Both the position numbers and the translations under genes were made by a program. 64,000 nt of DNA from Starkeya sp. ORNL1 (GTDB lineage: Bacteria > Pseudomonadota > Alphaproteobacteria > Rhizobiales > Xanthobacteraceae): contig NZ_CP048834.1 in NCBI RefSeq assembly GCF_012971745.1, positions 806,001 through 870,000 of the forward strand. The letters are read 5' to 3'. The notes under the pieces are model-generated. The model saw only the letters and a list, made by a program, of their open reading frames with translations. It ran no database searches and was not told the origin of the DNA. Positions 27,841 to 38,999 of the stretch are shown here, piece after piece (within the stretch, counting starts at the first letter, position 1; every line of letters begins with the position of its first letter).

Positions 27841-29919
27841 TCACTCGGCCGCGGCCGCAAGGCGGCCATGGGCGAGCGCGGCACATTCGGCCATCACGGC
27901 CGAGGCGCGGGCGATCGGATTGGTGAGATAGAATTCCATCACCGCAGCGCGGAACGGCGCCCGGTCGCAGGCCCCTCCCCGCTCGGCGAGCGCGATCACC
28001 GCCGCCGGATCCGCCGGCTGAACATGGTCGACACGGGCGAAATGCGGGAACGCCCCATAGAGCGCGGCGCGAAGCTGGCCGAGCGAGTCATAAGGCAGCT
28101 TGTGGCCGAGCACGTCGGACAGCGCGCGCAGCACCGCCCAATCCTCGCGCGCATCCCCGGGTGGGAACGCAGCACGGTTGGCGAGTTGGGCCCGGCCTTC
28201 GGTGTTCACATAGGTGCCGGACTTCTCGGTATAGGCGGCGCCCGGCAGGATGACGTCGGCGCGATGCGCGCCGCGGTCGCCATGGGTGCCGAGATAGACC
28301 ACGAAGGCACCGGGCGCGATCTCGATCTCGTCGGCGCCAAGGACGAACAGCACGTCCGCCCCGCCGGGAGCGGTGAGCGCCGCGGCATCCTTGCCGCCCT
28401 CGCCCGGCACCGCGCCGACATCGAGCGCGCCGACGCGGGCGGCCGCGGTGTGCAGCACGCCGAAGCCGTTCCAGCCATCCTTCACCGCGCCGACCGCCAC
28501 CGCGACCCGCGCCGCGAGCGAGAGCACCGCCGCGCCGTCCGGACGGGTGACCGCGCCCTGTCCCACCAGGATCAGCGGCTTGGCCGCGTTCTTGAGCGTC
28601 TCGGCGAAGGTGCCGCTGCCGACCAGCTCGGACAGCGTCTCCGGGCCGGCGCCGAGATATTCATAGGGATAAGTGAGATCGAGATGCTCGCCGATCATGG
28701 CGATCGGGAAATTGCCGCGCAGCCAGCGCTTGCGGATGCGGGCGTTCAGCACGCTGGCCTCGCGGCGCGGATCGGCGCCGATGATCAGCAGCGCGTCCGC
28801 TTCCTCGATACCGGCGATGGACGGGTTGAACAGGTAGGAGGCGCGGCCGAGCGAGGGGTCGAGCGCGGCGCCGTCCTGCCGGCAATCGATGCTGGCCGAG
28901 CCGAGACGGGTGACGAGATCCTTGATCGCGAAGGTTTCTTCGACGCTGGTGAGATCACCGACCAGGGCGCCGATGCGGTTGCCCGGCACGCCCTTCACCT
29001 TCGCGGCAATGGCGGCGAACGCCTCCGACCAGGTGGCGACGCGCAGCTTGCCGTCGACGCGGATATAGGGCCGGTCGAGCCGCTGGGTCTTGAGGCCGTC
29101 CCAGATGTAGCGGGTCTTATCGGAGATCCACTCCTCGTTCACGTCCTCATTGAGACGTGGGAGGACGCGCATCACTTCGCGGCCGCGGGTATCGACGCGG
29201 ATATTGGAGCCGACGGCGTCCATCACGTCGATGGATTCGGTCTTCACCAGTTCCCACGGGCGGGCATGGAAGGCATAGGGCCGCTGGGTCAGCGCGCCGA
29301 CCGGGCAAAGGTCGACGACATTGCCCTGCAATTCCGAGGTCAGCGCCGCCTCGAGATAGGTGGTGATCTCCATGTCCTCGCCGCGCCCGATGGCGCCGAG
29401 TTCGGAGACGCCGGCGACTTCGGTGGTGAAGCGGACGCAGCGCGTGCACTGGATGCAGCGCGTCATCGAGGTCTTCACCAGCGGGCCGATATATTTGTCC
29501 TCGACCGCGCGCTTGTTCTCGGCATAGCGCGAAGTGTCCACGCCATAGGCCATGGCCTGGTCCTGCAGATCGCACTCGCCGCCCTGGTCGCAGATCGGGC
29601 AGTCCAGCGGGTGATTGATGAGCAGGAACTCCATCACCCCTTCGCGCGCCTTCTTCACCATGGGTGACTTGGTCATCACCACCGGCGGCTCGCCGTTCGG
29701 ACCGGGGCGCAGGTCGCGCACATTCATGGCGCAGCTGGCCTGGGGCTTGGGCGGACCGCCCTTCACTTCCACCAGGCACATGCGGCAATTGCCGGCGATG
29801 GAGAGGCGCTCATGGAAGCAAAAGCGCGGGATTTCCGCGCCCGCGGCTTCGCACGCCTGGAGCAGCGTGTACTCCGGCGGAACCTCGACCTCGATGTCGT
29901 CGACGATGAGCTTGGCCAT
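27841..29919 (-). CDS. nuoG: NADH-quinone oxidoreductase subunit G
   Basis: The 692-aa subunit carries the N-terminal 2Fe-2S ferredoxin domain ([15 protein letters not shown]), the His-Cys 4Fe-4S motif [18 protein letters not shown], a further cluster at [11 protein letters not shown], and a large molybdopterin-oxidoreductase-like domain that has lost its cofactor. It wires electrons from NuoF to NuoI. The ATG at 29919 overlaps nothing; the nuoF stop is 7 nt upstream. Confidence 0.97.
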   Translation of the reverse strand: MAKLIVDDIEVEVPPEYTLLQACEAAGAEIPRFCFHERLSIAGNCRMCLVEVKGGPPKPQASCAMNVRDLRPGPNGEPPVVMTKSPMVKKAREGVMEFLLINHPLDCPICDQGGECDLQDQAMAYGVDTSRYAENKRAVEDKYIGPLVKTSMTRCIQCTRCVRFTTEVAGVSELGAIGRGEDMEITTYLEAALTSELQGNVVDLCPVGALTQRPYAFHARPWELVKTESIDVMDAVGSNIRVDTRGREVMRVLPRLNEDVNEEWISDKTRYIWDGLKTQRLDRPYIRVDGKLRVATWSEAFAAIAAKVKGVPGNRIGALVGDLTSVEETFAIKDLVTRLGSASIDCRQDGAALDPSLGRASYLFNPSIAGIEEADALLIIGADPRREASVLNARIRKRWLRGNFPIAMIGEHLDLTYPYEYLGAGPETLSELVGSGTFAETLKNAAKPLILVGQGAVTRPDGAAVLSLAARVAVAVGAVKDGWNGFGVLHTAAARVGALDVGAVPGEGGKDAAALTAPGGADVLFVLGADEIEIAPGAFVVYLGTHGDRGAHRADVILPGAAYTEKSGTYVNTEGRAQLANRAAFPPGDAREDWAVLRALSDVLGHKLPYDSLGQLRAALYGAFPHFARVDHVQPADPAAVIALAERGGACDRAPFRAAVMEFYLTNPIARASAVMAECAALAHGRLAAAAE

Positions 29920-29926
29920 GCTTATC

Positions 29927-31228
29927 TCACTCCGCCGCAACCGGGACGGGGTCGGGATGCGGGTTCGCCGCGTACTGGTCGATGCGCCGCTCGATCTCCG
30001 GGCGGAAATGCCGGATCAGGCCTTGGATCGGCCACGCCGCGGCGTCGCCCAGCGCACAAATGGTGTGGCCTTCGACCTGGGTCGTCACCTGGAGCAGCAG
30101 GTCGATCTCGCGCTTCTGGGCGCGGCCCTGTACCATGCGGTCCATGACGCGCCACATCCACCCCGTTCCTTCGCGGCACGGCGTGCACTGGCCGCAGCTC
30201 TCATGCCGGAAGAAATAGGAGATGCGGGCAATCGCCTTCACCACGTCGGTGGACTTGTCCATGACGAGGACACCGGCGGTGCCAAGGCTCGACTTCACCG
30301 CCCGGGTGCCGTCGAAATCCATGATCAGCTCTTCGCACTGATCGGCCGGGATGATCGGACAGGACGCGCCGCCGGGAATGATGGCGAGCAGGTTGTCCCA
30401 GCCGCCGCGCACGCCGCCGCCATGCTTCTCGATCAGTTCCTTGAACGGGATGCCCATCGCCTCTTCGACGATGCAGGGCGTGTTCACGTGGCCGGAGATG
30501 CCGAACAGCTTGGTGCCGACATTGTTCGGACGGCCGATGCCGGCGAACCACGCCGCGCCGCGGCGCAGAATGGTCGGTGCCACCGCGATGGATTCGACAT
30601 TGTTCACCGTAGTCGGGCAGCCATAGAGGCCGACATTCGCCGGGAATGGCGGCTTCAGGCGCGGCTGGCCCTTCTTGCCTTCCAGGCTCTCCAGCAGCGC
30701 GGTCTCCTCGCCGCAGATATAGGCGCCGGCGCCATGGTGGACATAGATGTCGAAGTCCCAGCCATGGACGTTGTTCTTGCCGATGAGGCGCGCCTCATAG
30801 GCCTGGTCGACCGCGGCCTGGAGATGCTCGCGCTCCTGGATGAACTCGCCGCGCACATAGATATAGGCGGCGTGCGCACCCATGGCGAAGCCGGCGATCA
30901 GGCAGCCTTCGACCAGATGGTGCGGGTCATGGCGCAGGATCTCGCGGTCCTTGCAGGTGCCCGGCTCGGATTCATCGGCGTTCACCACGAGATAATGCGG
31001 GCGCCCGTCCGACTGCTTCGGCATGAACGACCATTTGAGCCCCGTGGGGAAGCCGGCGCCGCCACGACCACGCAGGCCAGACGCCTTCATGTGGTCGACG
31101 ATCCAGTCGCGGCCGGCCTCCAAGATGGTCTTGGTGCCATCCCACGAGCCGCGCTTAAGCGCGCCCTGCAGGCCCCAGTCGTACTGCCCGTAGATATTGG
31201 TGAAGATGCGGTCCTTGTCCGAAAGCAT
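29927..31228 (-). CDS. nuoF: NADH-quinone oxidoreductase subunit F
   Basis: The 433-aa NADH-oxidising subunit has [16 protein letters not shown] (NADH site), [35 protein letters not shown] (FMN site) and the 4Fe-4S motif [16 protein letters not shown]. The ATG at 31228 is chosen because GAGGAG lies just upstream; the frame stays open further back only across the end of nuoE. Confidence 0.97.
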   Translation of the reverse strand: MLSDKDRIFTNIYGQYDWGLQGALKRGSWDGTKTILEAGRDWIVDHMKASGLRGRGGAGFPTGLKWSFMPKQSDGRPHYLVVNADESEPGTCKDREILRHDPHHLVEGCLIAGFAMGAHAAYIYVRGEFIQEREHLQAAVDQAYEARLIGKNNVHGWDFDIYVHHGAGAYICGEETALLESLEGKKGQPRLKPPFPANVGLYGCPTTVNNVESIAVAPTILRRGAAWFAGIGRPNNVGTKLFGISGHVNTPCIVEEAMGIPFKELIEKHGGGVRGGWDNLLAIIPGGASCPIIPADQCEELIMDFDGTRAVKSSLGTAGVLVMDKSTDVVKAIARISYFFRHESCGQCTPCREGTGWMWRVMDRMVQGRAQKREIDLLLQVTTQVEGHTICALGDAAAWPIQGLIRHFRPEIERRIDQYAANPHPDPVPVAAE

Positions 31229-31238
31229 TGCCCGCTCC

Positions 31239-32111
31239 TCAATTCGGCTTGGTCGGCGCGACAGGCTTGGGCGCAACCGGCTTGGCCGGCTTTTCGCGAT
31301 CAGCCTCGCCAGCCGCCTCCACCGCCTTGGCCGGTGGCGGCTTGGCGGGGGCAGGATCGCTCTTCGGCGGCGCAGGGGGAGCCGCAGCAGCAGCCGCAGG
31401 CGGCGGTGCCGGCGGGGTCGCATCGCCGTTCGCGCGGGCGGCGATCGCCTCGCGGGCGGCGGCGAGGCCGACGCCCTGCCCGATCATCGAGCCGTCGAAC
31501 AGTTCCGGCGAGGTCAGCGTGCGCAGGCCGGTGACCGGCGCGCAGGTCATGCGGCCATTCTGCGGGCCCGGCTTCGGCTTCTCGCCGCGGGCGAGGCTGT
31601 CGAGGATCTTTTCGAGGTCCTCGGGGGTGAGGTCCTCATAGACGTCCTTCCACACCTGGATCATCGGCGCGTTCACGCAAGTGCCCGCGCATTCGACCTC
31701 TTCCCACGAGAAGTCGCCATCGTCGGAGAGGTGGAACTGTTCGTGATGGATGCGGCTCTTGCACACCTTCATCAGCGCCTCGGCGCCGCGCAGCATGCAG
31801 GGCGTGGTGCCGCAAACCTGGATATGCGCCTTGCGGCCCACGGGGTTCAGCTGGAACTGGGTGTAGAAGGTGGCGATCTCATAGATACGGATCGGCGCCA
31901 TGCCGAGCATGTCGCCCACCACCCGCATCGCCGGCTCGGACAGCCAGCCGCCGGCCTGCTCTTGCGCGCGCATCAATAGCGGGATCACCGCGCTGGCCTG
32001 CCGGCCCGCGGGAAACTTCGCGATGGTCTTCGCGGCCCAGTCGAGATTATCCGCCGTGAAGGCGAAACTCTCGGGCTGAACCTCCTTGGGCGCCAGCCGG
32101 CGGACAGACAT
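31239..32111 (-). CDS. nuoE: NADH-quinone oxidoreductase subunit E with long Pro/Ala tail
   Basis: The 290-aa thioredoxin-like subunit binds the N1a 2Fe-2S cluster through Cys residues in [10 protein letters not shown] and [12 protein letters not shown]. The core ends near residue 200. The remaining ~90 residues form an Ala/Pro/Lys-rich, disordered tail, unlike the ~160-residue E. coli protein, although such tails occur in Hyphomicrobiales. The ATG at 32111 has AAGGG 7 nt upstream. Confidence 0.96.
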   Translation of the reverse strand: MSVRRLAPKEVQPESFAFTADNLDWAAKTIAKFPAGRQASAVIPLLMRAQEQAGGWLSEPAMRVVGDMLGMAPIRIYEIATFYTQFQLNPVGRKAHIQVCGTTPCMLRGAEALMKVCKSRIHHEQFHLSDDGDFSWEEVECAGTCVNAPMIQVWKDVYEDLTPEDLEKILDSLARGEKPKPGPQNGRMTCAPVTGLRTLTSPELFDGSMIGQGVGLAAAREAIAARANGDATPPAPPPAAAAAAPPAPPKSDPAPAKPPPAKAVEAAGEADREKPAKPVAPKPVAPTKPN

Positions 32112-32145
32112 GCCGAACCCTTCTTATCGAACCGCTGATCGAGAC

Positions 32146-33345
32146 TCAGCGGTCCACTTCACCGAACACAATGTCCAGCGATCCGAGGATCGCCGAGATG
32201 TCCGCGAGCATGTAGCCGCGGCAGAGAAAATCCATCGCCTGGAGATGCGCGAAACCGGGCGCGCGGATCTTGCAGCGATAGGGCTTGTTGGTGCCGTCGG
32301 CGATCAGATAGACGCCGAACTCGCCCTTGGGCGCCTCGACCGCGGCATAGACCTCGCCGGCGGGGACGTGGAAACCCTCGGTATAGAGCTTGAAATGATG
32401 GATCAGCGCTTCCATCGAGCGCTTCATCTCGCCGCGCTTGGGCGGCACGATCTTGTTGTCGACCGCCGAGACCGGGCCGGCTTCCTTCAGGAGGCGCTCG
32501 CAGCACTGCCGCATGATGTAGGCGGACTGGCGCATCTCTTCCATGCGGATGCAGTAGCGGTCGTAATTGTCACAATTCTTGCCGATCGGGATGTCGAATT
32601 CCATCTCGTCGTAGCACTCATAGGGCTGCGCCTTGCGCAGGTCCCATGCTGCGCCCGAGCCGCGCACCATCACGCCCGAGAAGCCCCACGCCCAGGCGTC
32701 TTCCAGCGAAACGATGCCGATATCGACATTGCGCTGCTTGAAGATGCGGTTGTCGGTGAGCAGCCCCTCGAGGTCGTCGCAGAGCCTGAGGAAAGGCGGG
32801 ATGAAATCGCGGATGTCCTCGATCAGCTTCACCGGCAGGTCCTGATGGACGCCGCCGGGACGAAAATAGGCGGCGTGCATGCGCGAGCCCGAGGCGCGCT
32901 CATAGAACACCATCAGCTTCTCGCGCTCCTCGAAGCCCCAGAGCGGCGGGGTCAGCGCGCCGACGTCCAGTGCCTGCGTGGTGATATTGAGCATGTGCGA
33001 GAGGATGCGGCCGATCTCGGAGTACAGCACGCGGATCAGCTGGCCGCGCTTGGGCACCTCGATGTCGAGCAGGCGCTCCACGGCGAGGCAGAAGGCATGC
33101 TCCTGGTTCATCGGCGCGACATAGTCGAGCCGGTCGAAATAAGGCATCGCCTGCAGATAGGTCTTGGTCTCGATCAGCTTCTCGGTGCCGCGGTGCAGCA
33201 GGCCGATATGCGGATCGACGCGTTCGACGATCTCGCCGTCGAGCTCCAGCACGAGGCGCAAGACGCCATGCGCCGCAGGATGTTGCGGCCCGAAATTGAT
33301 CTGGAAGTTGCGGACGCCGGCGTCGACCTTGGTGGGTGCGTTCAT
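32146..33345 (-). CDS. nuoD: NADH-quinone oxidoreductase subunit D
   Basis: The 399-aa subunit helps form the quinone site and descends from the [NiFe]-hydrogenase large subunit. [16 protein letters not shown] carries the conserved His of the quinone pocket, and [33 protein letters not shown] and the C-terminal [11 protein letters not shown] are all present. The ATG at 33345 has GGAGGGCG upstream. Confidence 0.97.
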   Translation of the reverse strand: MNAPTKVDAGVRNFQINFGPQHPAAHGVLRLVLELDGEIVERVDPHIGLLHRGTEKLIETKTYLQAMPYFDRLDYVAPMNQEHAFCLAVERLLDIEVPKRGQLIRVLYSEIGRILSHMLNITTQALDVGALTPPLWGFEEREKLMVFYERASGSRMHAAYFRPGGVHQDLPVKLIEDIRDFIPPFLRLCDDLEGLLTDNRIFKQRNVDIGIVSLEDAWAWGFSGVMVRGSGAAWDLRKAQPYECYDEMEFDIPIGKNCDNYDRYCIRMEEMRQSAYIMRQCCERLLKEAGPVSAVDNKIVPPKRGEMKRSMEALIHHFKLYTEGFHVPAGEVYAAVEAPKGEFGVYLIADGTNKPYRCKIRAPGFAHLQAMDFLCRGYMLADISAILGSLDIVFGEVDR

Positions 33346-33362
33346 CTCTCTCGCCCTCCGCC

Positions 33363-33977
33363 TCAGCCCGCCTTCGGGGCGGTTGCCTTCTCGTCGCCCG
33401 GGAGCACGTAGTCGGTGCCCTCCCATGGCGACAGGAAGTCGAAGTTGCGGAACTCCTGCGCGAGCTTCACCGGCTCATAGACCACGCGCTTGCGCTCATC
33501 GTCATAGCGCACCTCGACGAATCCCGTGGTCGGGAAGTCCTTGCGCAGCGGATGGCCGTCGAAGCCGTAGTCGGTCAGCAGGCGGCGCAGCTCCGGATGG
33601 CCGGAGAACAGGATGCCGTAGAGGTCATAGGCCTCGCGCTCGAACCACAAAGCGCCGGGAAACACCGAGGTGGCGGACGGCACCGGCGTGGTCTCGTCGG
33701 TCTGCACCTTGATGCGCACGCGCGCGTTCAGCGTCGGCGACAGCAGATGATAGACGACATCGAACCGCTTCTCGCGCTTCGGCCAGTCGACGCCGCAAAT
33801 GTCGATGAAGCTGATGAACTTGCAGGAGCCGTCGTCGCGCAGGAAGCCAAGCACCTTGAGGATGTGCGCCGCATCGGTGAGCACGGTGAGCTCGCCATAG
33901 GCGAACTCTACGGCGCGCACCGCGTCGCCGAGTTGCTCGGTGACCTGAGCGCCCAGCTCCTTGAGGGTCTCGTCCAT
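33363..33977 (-). CDS. nuoC: NADH-quinone oxidoreductase subunit C
   Basis: This subunit of about 204 aa contains the 30-kDa family signature ERE-x-YDLYGI ([38 protein letters not shown]). It is separate from NuoD, unlike the NuoCD fusion of E. coli. The start is set at ATG 33977, with GTG at 33986 as an alternative. Longer upstream readings are Arg/Ser-rich and not family-like. Confidence 0.95.
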   Translation of the reverse strand: MDETLKELGAQVTEQLGDAVRAVEFAYGELTVLTDAAHILKVLGFLRDDGSCKFISFIDICGVDWPKREKRFDVVYHLLSPTLNARVRIKVQTDETTPVPSATSVFPGALWFEREAYDLYGILFSGHPELRRLLTDYGFDGHPLRKDFPTTGFVEVRYDDERKRVVYEPVKLAQEFRNFDFLSPWEGTDYVLPGDEKATAPKAG

Positions 33978-34032
33978 CTCGCTCACGTGCGGTCCACTCG
34001 TTCGTGCTTGCGATCTTCGGCGTTCACGATCT

Positions 34033-34614
34033 TCAGCGCTCAATCGTGCCGGTGCGGCGGATCTTCTTCTGCAGAAGCAGCACGCCGTACAGCAGGGCTT
34101 CCGCCGTCGGCGGGCAGCCCGGGACATAGATGTCGACGGGGACGATGCGGTCGCAGCCCCGCACCACCGAATAGGAATAATGATAGTAGCCGCCGCCATT
34201 GGCGCAGGAGCCCATGGAGATGACGTAGCGCGGCTCCGGCATCTGGTCGTAGACCTTGCGCAGCGCCGGGGCCATCTTGTTGGTCAGCGTACCGGCGACG
34301 ATCATGACGTCGGACTGCCGCGGCGAGGCGCGCGGGGCAAAGCCGAAGCGCTCGACGTCATAACGCGGCATCGAGGTCTGCATCATCTCGACGGCGCAGC
34401 AGGCGAGGCCGAACGTCATCCACATCAGCGAGCCGGTGCGGGCCCAATTGATGAGTTCGTCGGTCGCGGTGACAAGGAAGCCCTTGTCGGCGAGTTCGGC
34501 GTTCACCTCGAGGAAGAACGGATCGTTCGCGCCGACCGGACGGCCGGTATTCGGATCAATGATGCCCTTGGCCGCGGGAGCGACCGCCGGGCCGGATGTC
34601 GCGCTCAATCCCAT
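34033..34614 (-). CDS. nuoB: NADH-quinone oxidoreductase subunit B
   Basis: The 193-aa subunit holds the terminal N2 4Fe-4S cluster. The ligating cysteines are in [20 protein letters not shown] and [10 protein letters not shown]. It delivers electrons to quinone at the interface with NuoD. The ATG at 34614 overlaps the nuoA stop by 10 nt and has AAAGGGG 8 nt upstream. Confidence 0.97.
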   Translation of the reverse strand: MGLSATSGPAVAPAAKGIIDPNTGRPVGANDPFFLEVNAELADKGFLVTATDELINWARTGSLMWMTFGLACCAVEMMQTSMPRYDVERFGFAPRASPRQSDVMIVAGTLTNKMAPALRKVYDQMPEPRYVISMGSCANGGGYYHYSYSVVRGCDRIVPVDIYVPGCPPTAEALLYGVLLLQKKIRRTGTIER

Positions 34615-34970
34615 TCGAGCGCCCCTTTCTTCCATTCATAGACAAAGCCGACGGTCAGCACACCCAGGAATACCATCATCGACCAGAAGCCGAGGTTGCC
34701 CAATTCGCCGAACGTAATCGCCCAGGGAAACAGGAATGCGACTTCCAGATCGAAAATGATGAAAAGGATGGAGACCAGATAGAAGCGGACATCGAACTTC
34801 ATGCGCGCATCGTCGAACGCATTGAAGCCGCATTCATAGGCCGACATCTTCTCCGGGTCGGGGCGGCTGTAGGCCACCAGGAACGGCGACACCAGCAGCG
34901 CGAGGCCGATGACGGCCGCGACGCCGATGAAGATCACGACCGGCAGATAATCCTGAAGCAGGCTGCTCAT
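34605..34970 (-). CDS. nuoA: NADH-quinone oxidoreductase subunit A, first gene of the nuo operon
   Basis: The 121-aa subunit has three helices, with the conserved loop [30 protein letters not shown] that contributes to the quinone-chamber entrance. The second ATG at 34970 is preferred because GGAGG lies 9 nt upstream; the ATG at 34979 touches that site. It heads a series of 18 minus-strand genes, nuoA-N (with the extra 88-aa gene) to DUF1467. Confidence 0.96.
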   Translation of the reverse strand: MSSLLQDYLPVVIFIGVAAVIGLALLVSPFLVAYSRPDPEKMSAYECGFNAFDDARMKFDVRFYLVSILFIIFDLEVAFLFPWAITFGELGNLGFWSMMVFLGVLTVGFVYEWKKGALEWD

Positions 34971-35544
34971 GGACGCCATCCTCCGCGGTCTTCATATGCC
35001 ATGGCCGTGCCAGTTCCGCAGTTGCGAAATGTTCAAAGCACGAGGCAGGCTTATCGCACCGCCATAAGCGAGGCAAGGGCATCAACTGCGGTTAACGCCG
35101 TGCTGGTATACAGAATTCACAGAATGGCCGCGCGGCCGGTTCAATAAGCGACACGGCGGCTTGCGGGGATTCCGCTTGGGCAGCGAGGGGCGCGGGTTCC
35201 CGCGATGGATGCGGCCAGTAGCAGCGGGCATCAAGGATGCATGGCTGGTATTCTGTGCAGTGCGGTACAGCCCGTGCCGGGCCGGTCGTTATGAGTCGCA
35301 GGCCGCGACTTTCCGGCATGCCCACCGGTGTGAGGCGTGATCAGCAAACCCGGCGGCAGTGAACCACGAACGGAAAAATTGTCACAGGCGCACAGCCTGT
35401 TCGCCAGCGCATGAAATGCCTCAGGCTACGGCGGCGCAGTCGAGTGCCGCCACATGTCGCCCTCGGCTCCATTTCCAGCGCAAGGCAATCGAATCGAGGC
35501 TTCGACGGCGCGTGGGCGCCGCGCACCCACCAAGCGCCTGGGCG
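34971..35544. other. 574-bp gap holding the nuo promoter region
   Basis: The nuo promoter should lie on the minus strand between 34985 and 35110, where the sequence is A+T-richer, but I cannot name a confident -35/-10 pair. The remainder up to the acyltransferase stop at 35545 shows no credible gene, terminator hairpin or known repeat. Confidence 0.45.
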
Positions 35545-36678
35545 CTACGGCCGAGAGCCCATCGGCGCGACCGTCATACCTGCTGCGATCTGCCGCCCGA
35601 TCCGGTTGAACCGACTCTCGATGACGGTGAAGAGCACCCACGAGACAAGGAGAATCACCGGAATGCAGCCCATCAGCAGCGCCGCGACGGCAAACTTGGA
35701 CTGAGCGCCGCCAAGCTGAAGATAAGCGCCGACCACGATGGAAAAAATCGGAATATGGATCAGATAGGTCGAATATGACCACGTCCCGATCGTGGCGATA
35801 AATCGGTTCTTAACGAAAAGATCGGTCAGCAGGTTCACGATCGGCACCCGGAACGAAACACGCCCGGCCTCGGACATCGCGCAGGCGAGGAAGGCTATCC
35901 AGATTATAGCCTCGATAACGCTCGCGAACTTGAGGGTGATGAACGCCAGAACGACAAGCAGTTCGGCCCCGGCATTCGCCAGCGGTCGATACTCAAGCGC
36001 GGCGCGCGAGAGTATGCCGATCAGGAAATATGGCATCGCCAGCAGCAGGAAGGCCGGGTACTGCCATTCCCCGATGAGCCCGGACGTCGCCACCTTGAAC
36101 AGCACCAGCGACACGCCACAGGCGATGATCATCGTGCGCGTCGACCGCAGCAGCAGCGGCACCAGAAACGGCGCCACAAGGTAGAACTGCCATTCGAGCG
36201 ATAGACTCCAGGCCGGAGTAAGGAAAGCCGAAACGGCATAAGGCAGCACCTGCGTCGGCACCAGACCATGAAGCATCGAAAGATGCAGCGCCAGATGGAC
36301 GACGAAGTTGTCGTTCTGGGAAGCGATGCGATCCAGCTTCATTTCGCCCCCGGAAATCCAGGGCAACCCATACGCCGAGGCATACAGTCCGGTTACTGAA
36401 ATCGCCAATGCCAGACTGAACAGATAAATCGGGAAAATCCTGAACGCCCGCCGAGTTATATATGGTAGATATTCTTCCCTCTTACTCAAGAGAAGGTGCG
36501 TTATCACAAAACCACTGACTATAATAAATACGTTAACCGCCATATCATTACGCAATAATATTCGCGATACCGGAGCGGGCAGAAAAGTGCTTGCTCCAGC
36601 GAGCTGTACAGCGTGACCAAACACCACCCACCAAGCCATATAAGCTCGCAGGCTCTCAATCGATCGAAAGTTTTGCAT
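35545..36678 (-). CDS. Acyltransferase 3 family protein, paralogue A
   Basis: The 377-aa polytopic protein starts with MQNFRSIESLRAYMAWWVV and FGHA, the acyltransferase-3 catalytic region, and has about ten helices. It should transfer an acyl group to a surface sugar. The ATG at 36678 has GGGG 8 nt upstream. It is closely related over its whole length, and into the leader, to the gene at 41720-42844 on the other strand. Examples shared by both are PAWSLSLEWQFYLVAPF and TWSYSTYLIHIPIF. Confidence 0.87.
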   Translation of the reverse strand: MQNFRSIESLRAYMAWWVVFGHAVQLAGASTFLPAPVSRILLRNDMAVNVFIIVSGFVITHLLLSKREEYLPYITRRAFRIFPIYLFSLALAISVTGLYASAYGLPWISGGEMKLDRIASQNDNFVVHLALHLSMLHGLVPTQVLPYAVSAFLTPAWSLSLEWQFYLVAPFLVPLLLRSTRTMIIACGVSLVLFKVATSGLIGEWQYPAFLLLAMPYFLIGILSRAALEYRPLANAGAELLVVLAFITLKFASVIEAIIWIAFLACAMSEAGRVSFRVPIVNLLTDLFVKNRFIATIGTWSYSTYLIHIPIFSIVVGAYLQLGGAQSKFAVAALLMGCIPVILLVSWVLFTVIESRFNRIGRQIAAGMTVAPMGSRP

Positions 36679-37018
36679 GTACGGCCCCGTAACGTTATGC
36701 GAGTTTGCACCGCAGCAAAGCGCTGTGCAAGAGTAGACGTCGACCATCAAGTGGATGGCCGTCGATGCTCATTGCATTCTTGGATCGAAGAAAGCGGAAG
36801 AATCGACGAAAATCCGGGGGTTGGCATCGGCAGGAGCGGGATGTTACGCATGAGGAAGGCGAGGCGAACCGTTCGTGCAATTGGGCGTCGGAACATTTAG
36901 ACGCCATAACACTTCGAAATCAGTTTCATTTATCTGCGAACTTGTCGTCATGGTTTTACAGTTGTGATGGATTTCATCCATTCGAATTCTGGTTACTGCC
37001 AACAGGAGGGGGGTAAGG
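36679..37018. other. 340-bp divergent promoter region with a palindrome
   Basis: It separates acyltransferase A (minus) from the Tat-signal protein (plus). The plus-strand end carries a palindrome at 36967-36981 and the strong ribosome site AGGAGGGGGG at 37004-37013. The 5' part near 36680-36740 resembles the leader of the other acyltransferase paralogue. No gene is seen. Confidence 0.45.
36967..36981. promoter_or_regulatory. Palindrome ATGGAT-TTC-ATCCAT
   Basis: A perfect 6-bp inverted repeat with a 3-nt spacer, 38 nt upstream of the start of the Tat-signal protein gene. The placement would suit an operator at or after the transcription start. The regulator is unknown. Confidence 0.3.
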
Positions 37019-37366
37019 ATGCAACGTCGGAGTTTCCTGAAGGGTTCGGCCCTCTGCATCGGCATCGCCGCCACAGGCCTCCCGACCGGCGTCCTTGCCA
37101 GCCAGCCGGCGATGCGCCTCCTGCGCAGCCCCGCCTGGGCCCGGCTCGGGCAACGCGCCCGCACAGAGCTCCCGGCGACCGATATTGCCGGCCTCGACGC
37201 CGACGCCCATTCGGTCATCGAACTGCTGTCCACGTCACGCCAAGGCTTCAAGGCGCGCCTCGCCGACGACATACGCGAGGGACGGACGGTCACCATAGGC
37301 GGCGTGACGCTTTCACGGTCGGAGGCGGCGTTGTTCGTCTTTGCGAGCCGCACTCCCCTCGCCTGA
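37019..37366 (+). CDS. Small Tat-signal protein, probable dehydrogenase small subunit
   Basis: The 115-aa protein begins with a clear twin-arginine signal, RRSFLKGSALCIGIAATGLP, cleaved probably near VLAS. The mature ~85 residues hold no cofactor motif. It lies 24 nt ahead of a GMC flavoprotein that has no signal of its own. In fructose, sorbitol and gluconate dehydrogenases a small Tat subunit carries the folded flavoprotein across the membrane, and this gene fits that role by position and size. This is inference; sequence similarity alone does not prove it. A strong AGGAGGGGGG site precedes the start. Confidence 0.75.
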   Translation: MQRRSFLKGSALCIGIAATGLPTGVLASQPAMRLLRSPAWARLGQRARTELPATDIAGLDADAHSVIELLSTSRQGFKARLADDIREGRTVTIGGVTLSRSEAALFVFASRTPLA

Positions 37367-37390
37367 TATTCCGAGCATTAGAGGACTGAC

Positions 37391-38971
37391 ATGGCTTCAG
37401 GCTATATTGATGCGCGTGGAGATGGCGTCGGCGATGTCATTGAAGCATCGGTCGCGGTTATCGGATCGGGCGCCGCCGGCCTTACCTTGGCCCGCGAGCT
37501 TGCAGAGGCCGGCCGAAGCGTTGTGCTCATCGAATCCGGCGGATTCGATCTGGAGGGGCAGACCCAGAACCTGTTCTCCGGAAAGAACCTCGGGCTGCCC
37601 TACTATAATCTGAGCTCCTGCCGCCTGCGGTATTTCGGCGGCACGACCAATCACTGGAGCGGCTTCTGCCGGGCAAACGACGCGATCGACTATGAAGGTC
37701 GCCCGGAGATCGGTTTGCCCAAGTGGCCGGTCGACCATGACGAGGTCGATCCCTACATTCGCAAGGCGGCGGATTCGCTGCAGATTTCCAACGAATTCTT
37801 CGATCTGTCGCAGTTCATGCACAAGGTCGGCATGCCGACGGACACGCTGGCGGATTCCAGGTCGAAGATCCTGGAGACCAAGGTCTTCCAGCTCGCGAAA
37901 CACATCCGCCTCGGGCAGATATACCGGGAGTCCCTGGGGCAGCGGCCGAATCTCGCGATCTATCATCACCTCAACGCCGCGCATATCCAGCTTGCCCCCG
38001 ACGGCAAGACGGTGACCCACGTCGATTGCGTCACCCTGACCGGCAAGAAGGTGCAGGTAAAAGCCAAGATATTCGCACTCTGCTGTCATGCCATCGAGAA
38101 TGCGCGCCTTCTCCTGGTGTCGAACGATGTGGTCAACACCGGCATCGGCAATGAAAGCGATCATGTCGGCCGGTACTTCATGGACCACACCCACATCTTC
38201 GCCTCGAAGTTCATTCCAGGCCCGAACTTCCCGCTGCTTTATGATCGGCGCTTTGCCGAAGCCAAGAATTTGAACATCAATATCGGCTTCAAAGACAATT
38301 ATCTTCGCGACGAGAAACTTCTTCAGTATTATTGCCGCTTCAATCCGGTTTATTTCGACGAAGATATCGGCGATTCGCTGCGACGGGTTCGACTTGGGTT
38401 CTATGAACCCGGCGATGTGTCCTTCCTTATGGACGTCGGCAACATCCTTCGGGACATCGACAGCGTCCTGGTGTCGGAGATCGGCACCAAGCAGTCCATG
38501 CTGCCATACCCGCTGCCGGACTATTACGAGATGGAGCATCGGCTCGAGCAGGCCCCCAACCCCTCCTCCCGCGTGGTCATATCCGATCGGCGCGACGCCC
38601 TCGGCAGCCCGATCGCCGATCTCCACTGGGAGATCCTCGATGAGGATGTCCGGAGCTTCAGCGTCGGCCAGGAGAGGATCGCCAGCGAATTTGCCGCTCT
38701 CGGATATGGCCGTGCCGAGATGGAGGAGATCACGCCGGAGCTCGTGAAATCGCGCATTGCCGGGCACTATCATCAGATCGGCACGACCCGCATGAGCGAC
38801 ACCCCCGCGGATGGCGTCGTCAATCGCGACTGCCGCCTGCACAATGTGGGCAATCTTTACGTCGGCGGCAGTTCCACATTCCCCACTGCGGGATATTCCG
38901 GCCCGACGATGATGATCATCGGCTTCGCGATTCGCCTGGCGGACCAGATAAAGACGGACACATCAGTATGA
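37391..38971 (+). CDS. GMC family FAD-dependent oxidoreductase
   Basis: The 526-aa flavoprotein has the FAD dinucleotide fold VIGSGAAGLTLARELAEAG with IES about 20 residues on, FGGTTNHWSGFC, and the GMC C-terminal region with IGTTRMSDTP and NLYVGGSSTFPTAGYSGPT. It should oxidise an alcohol or sugar hydroxyl. The usual Asn of the ...ANPT motif is replaced (YSGPT), so catalysis may differ. It has no signal peptide and sits between a Tat-signal protein and genes for a membrane protein and a cytochrome c, suggesting export with the Tat partner and electron transfer to the cytochrome. GAGG precedes the ATG. Confidence 0.87.
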   Translation: MASGYIDARGDGVGDVIEASVAVIGSGAAGLTLARELAEAGRSVVLIESGGFDLEGQTQNLFSGKNLGLPYYNLSSCRLRYFGGTTNHWSGFCRANDAIDYEGRPEIGLPKWPVDHDEVDPYIRKAADSLQISNEFFDLSQFMHKVGMPTDTLADSRSKILETKVFQLAKHIRLGQIYRESLGQRPNLAIYHHLNAAHIQLAPDGKTVTHVDCVTLTGKKVQVKAKIFALCCHAIENARLLLVSNDVVNTGIGNESDHVGRYFMDHTHIFASKFIPGPNFPLLYDRRFAEAKNLNINIGFKDNYLRDEKLLQYYCRFNPVYFDEDIGDSLRRVRLGFYEPGDVSFLMDVGNILRDIDSVLVSEIGTKQSMLPYPLPDYYEMEHRLEQAPNPSSRVVISDRRDALGSPIADLHWEILDEDVRSFSVGQERIASEFAALGYGRAEMEEITPELVKSRIAGHYHQIGTTRMSDTPADGVVNRDCRLHNVGNLYVGGSSTFPTAGYSGPTMMIIGFAIRLADQIKTDTSV

Positions 38972-38999
38972 GCATCGGCGTATATTTGGAGCCCCGCCC

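Noticed and set aside
27778..31534. Two long plus-strand frames opposite nuoG, nuoF and nuoE
   Set aside because: They are mirror frames of conserved subunits without independent protein features or ribosome sites.
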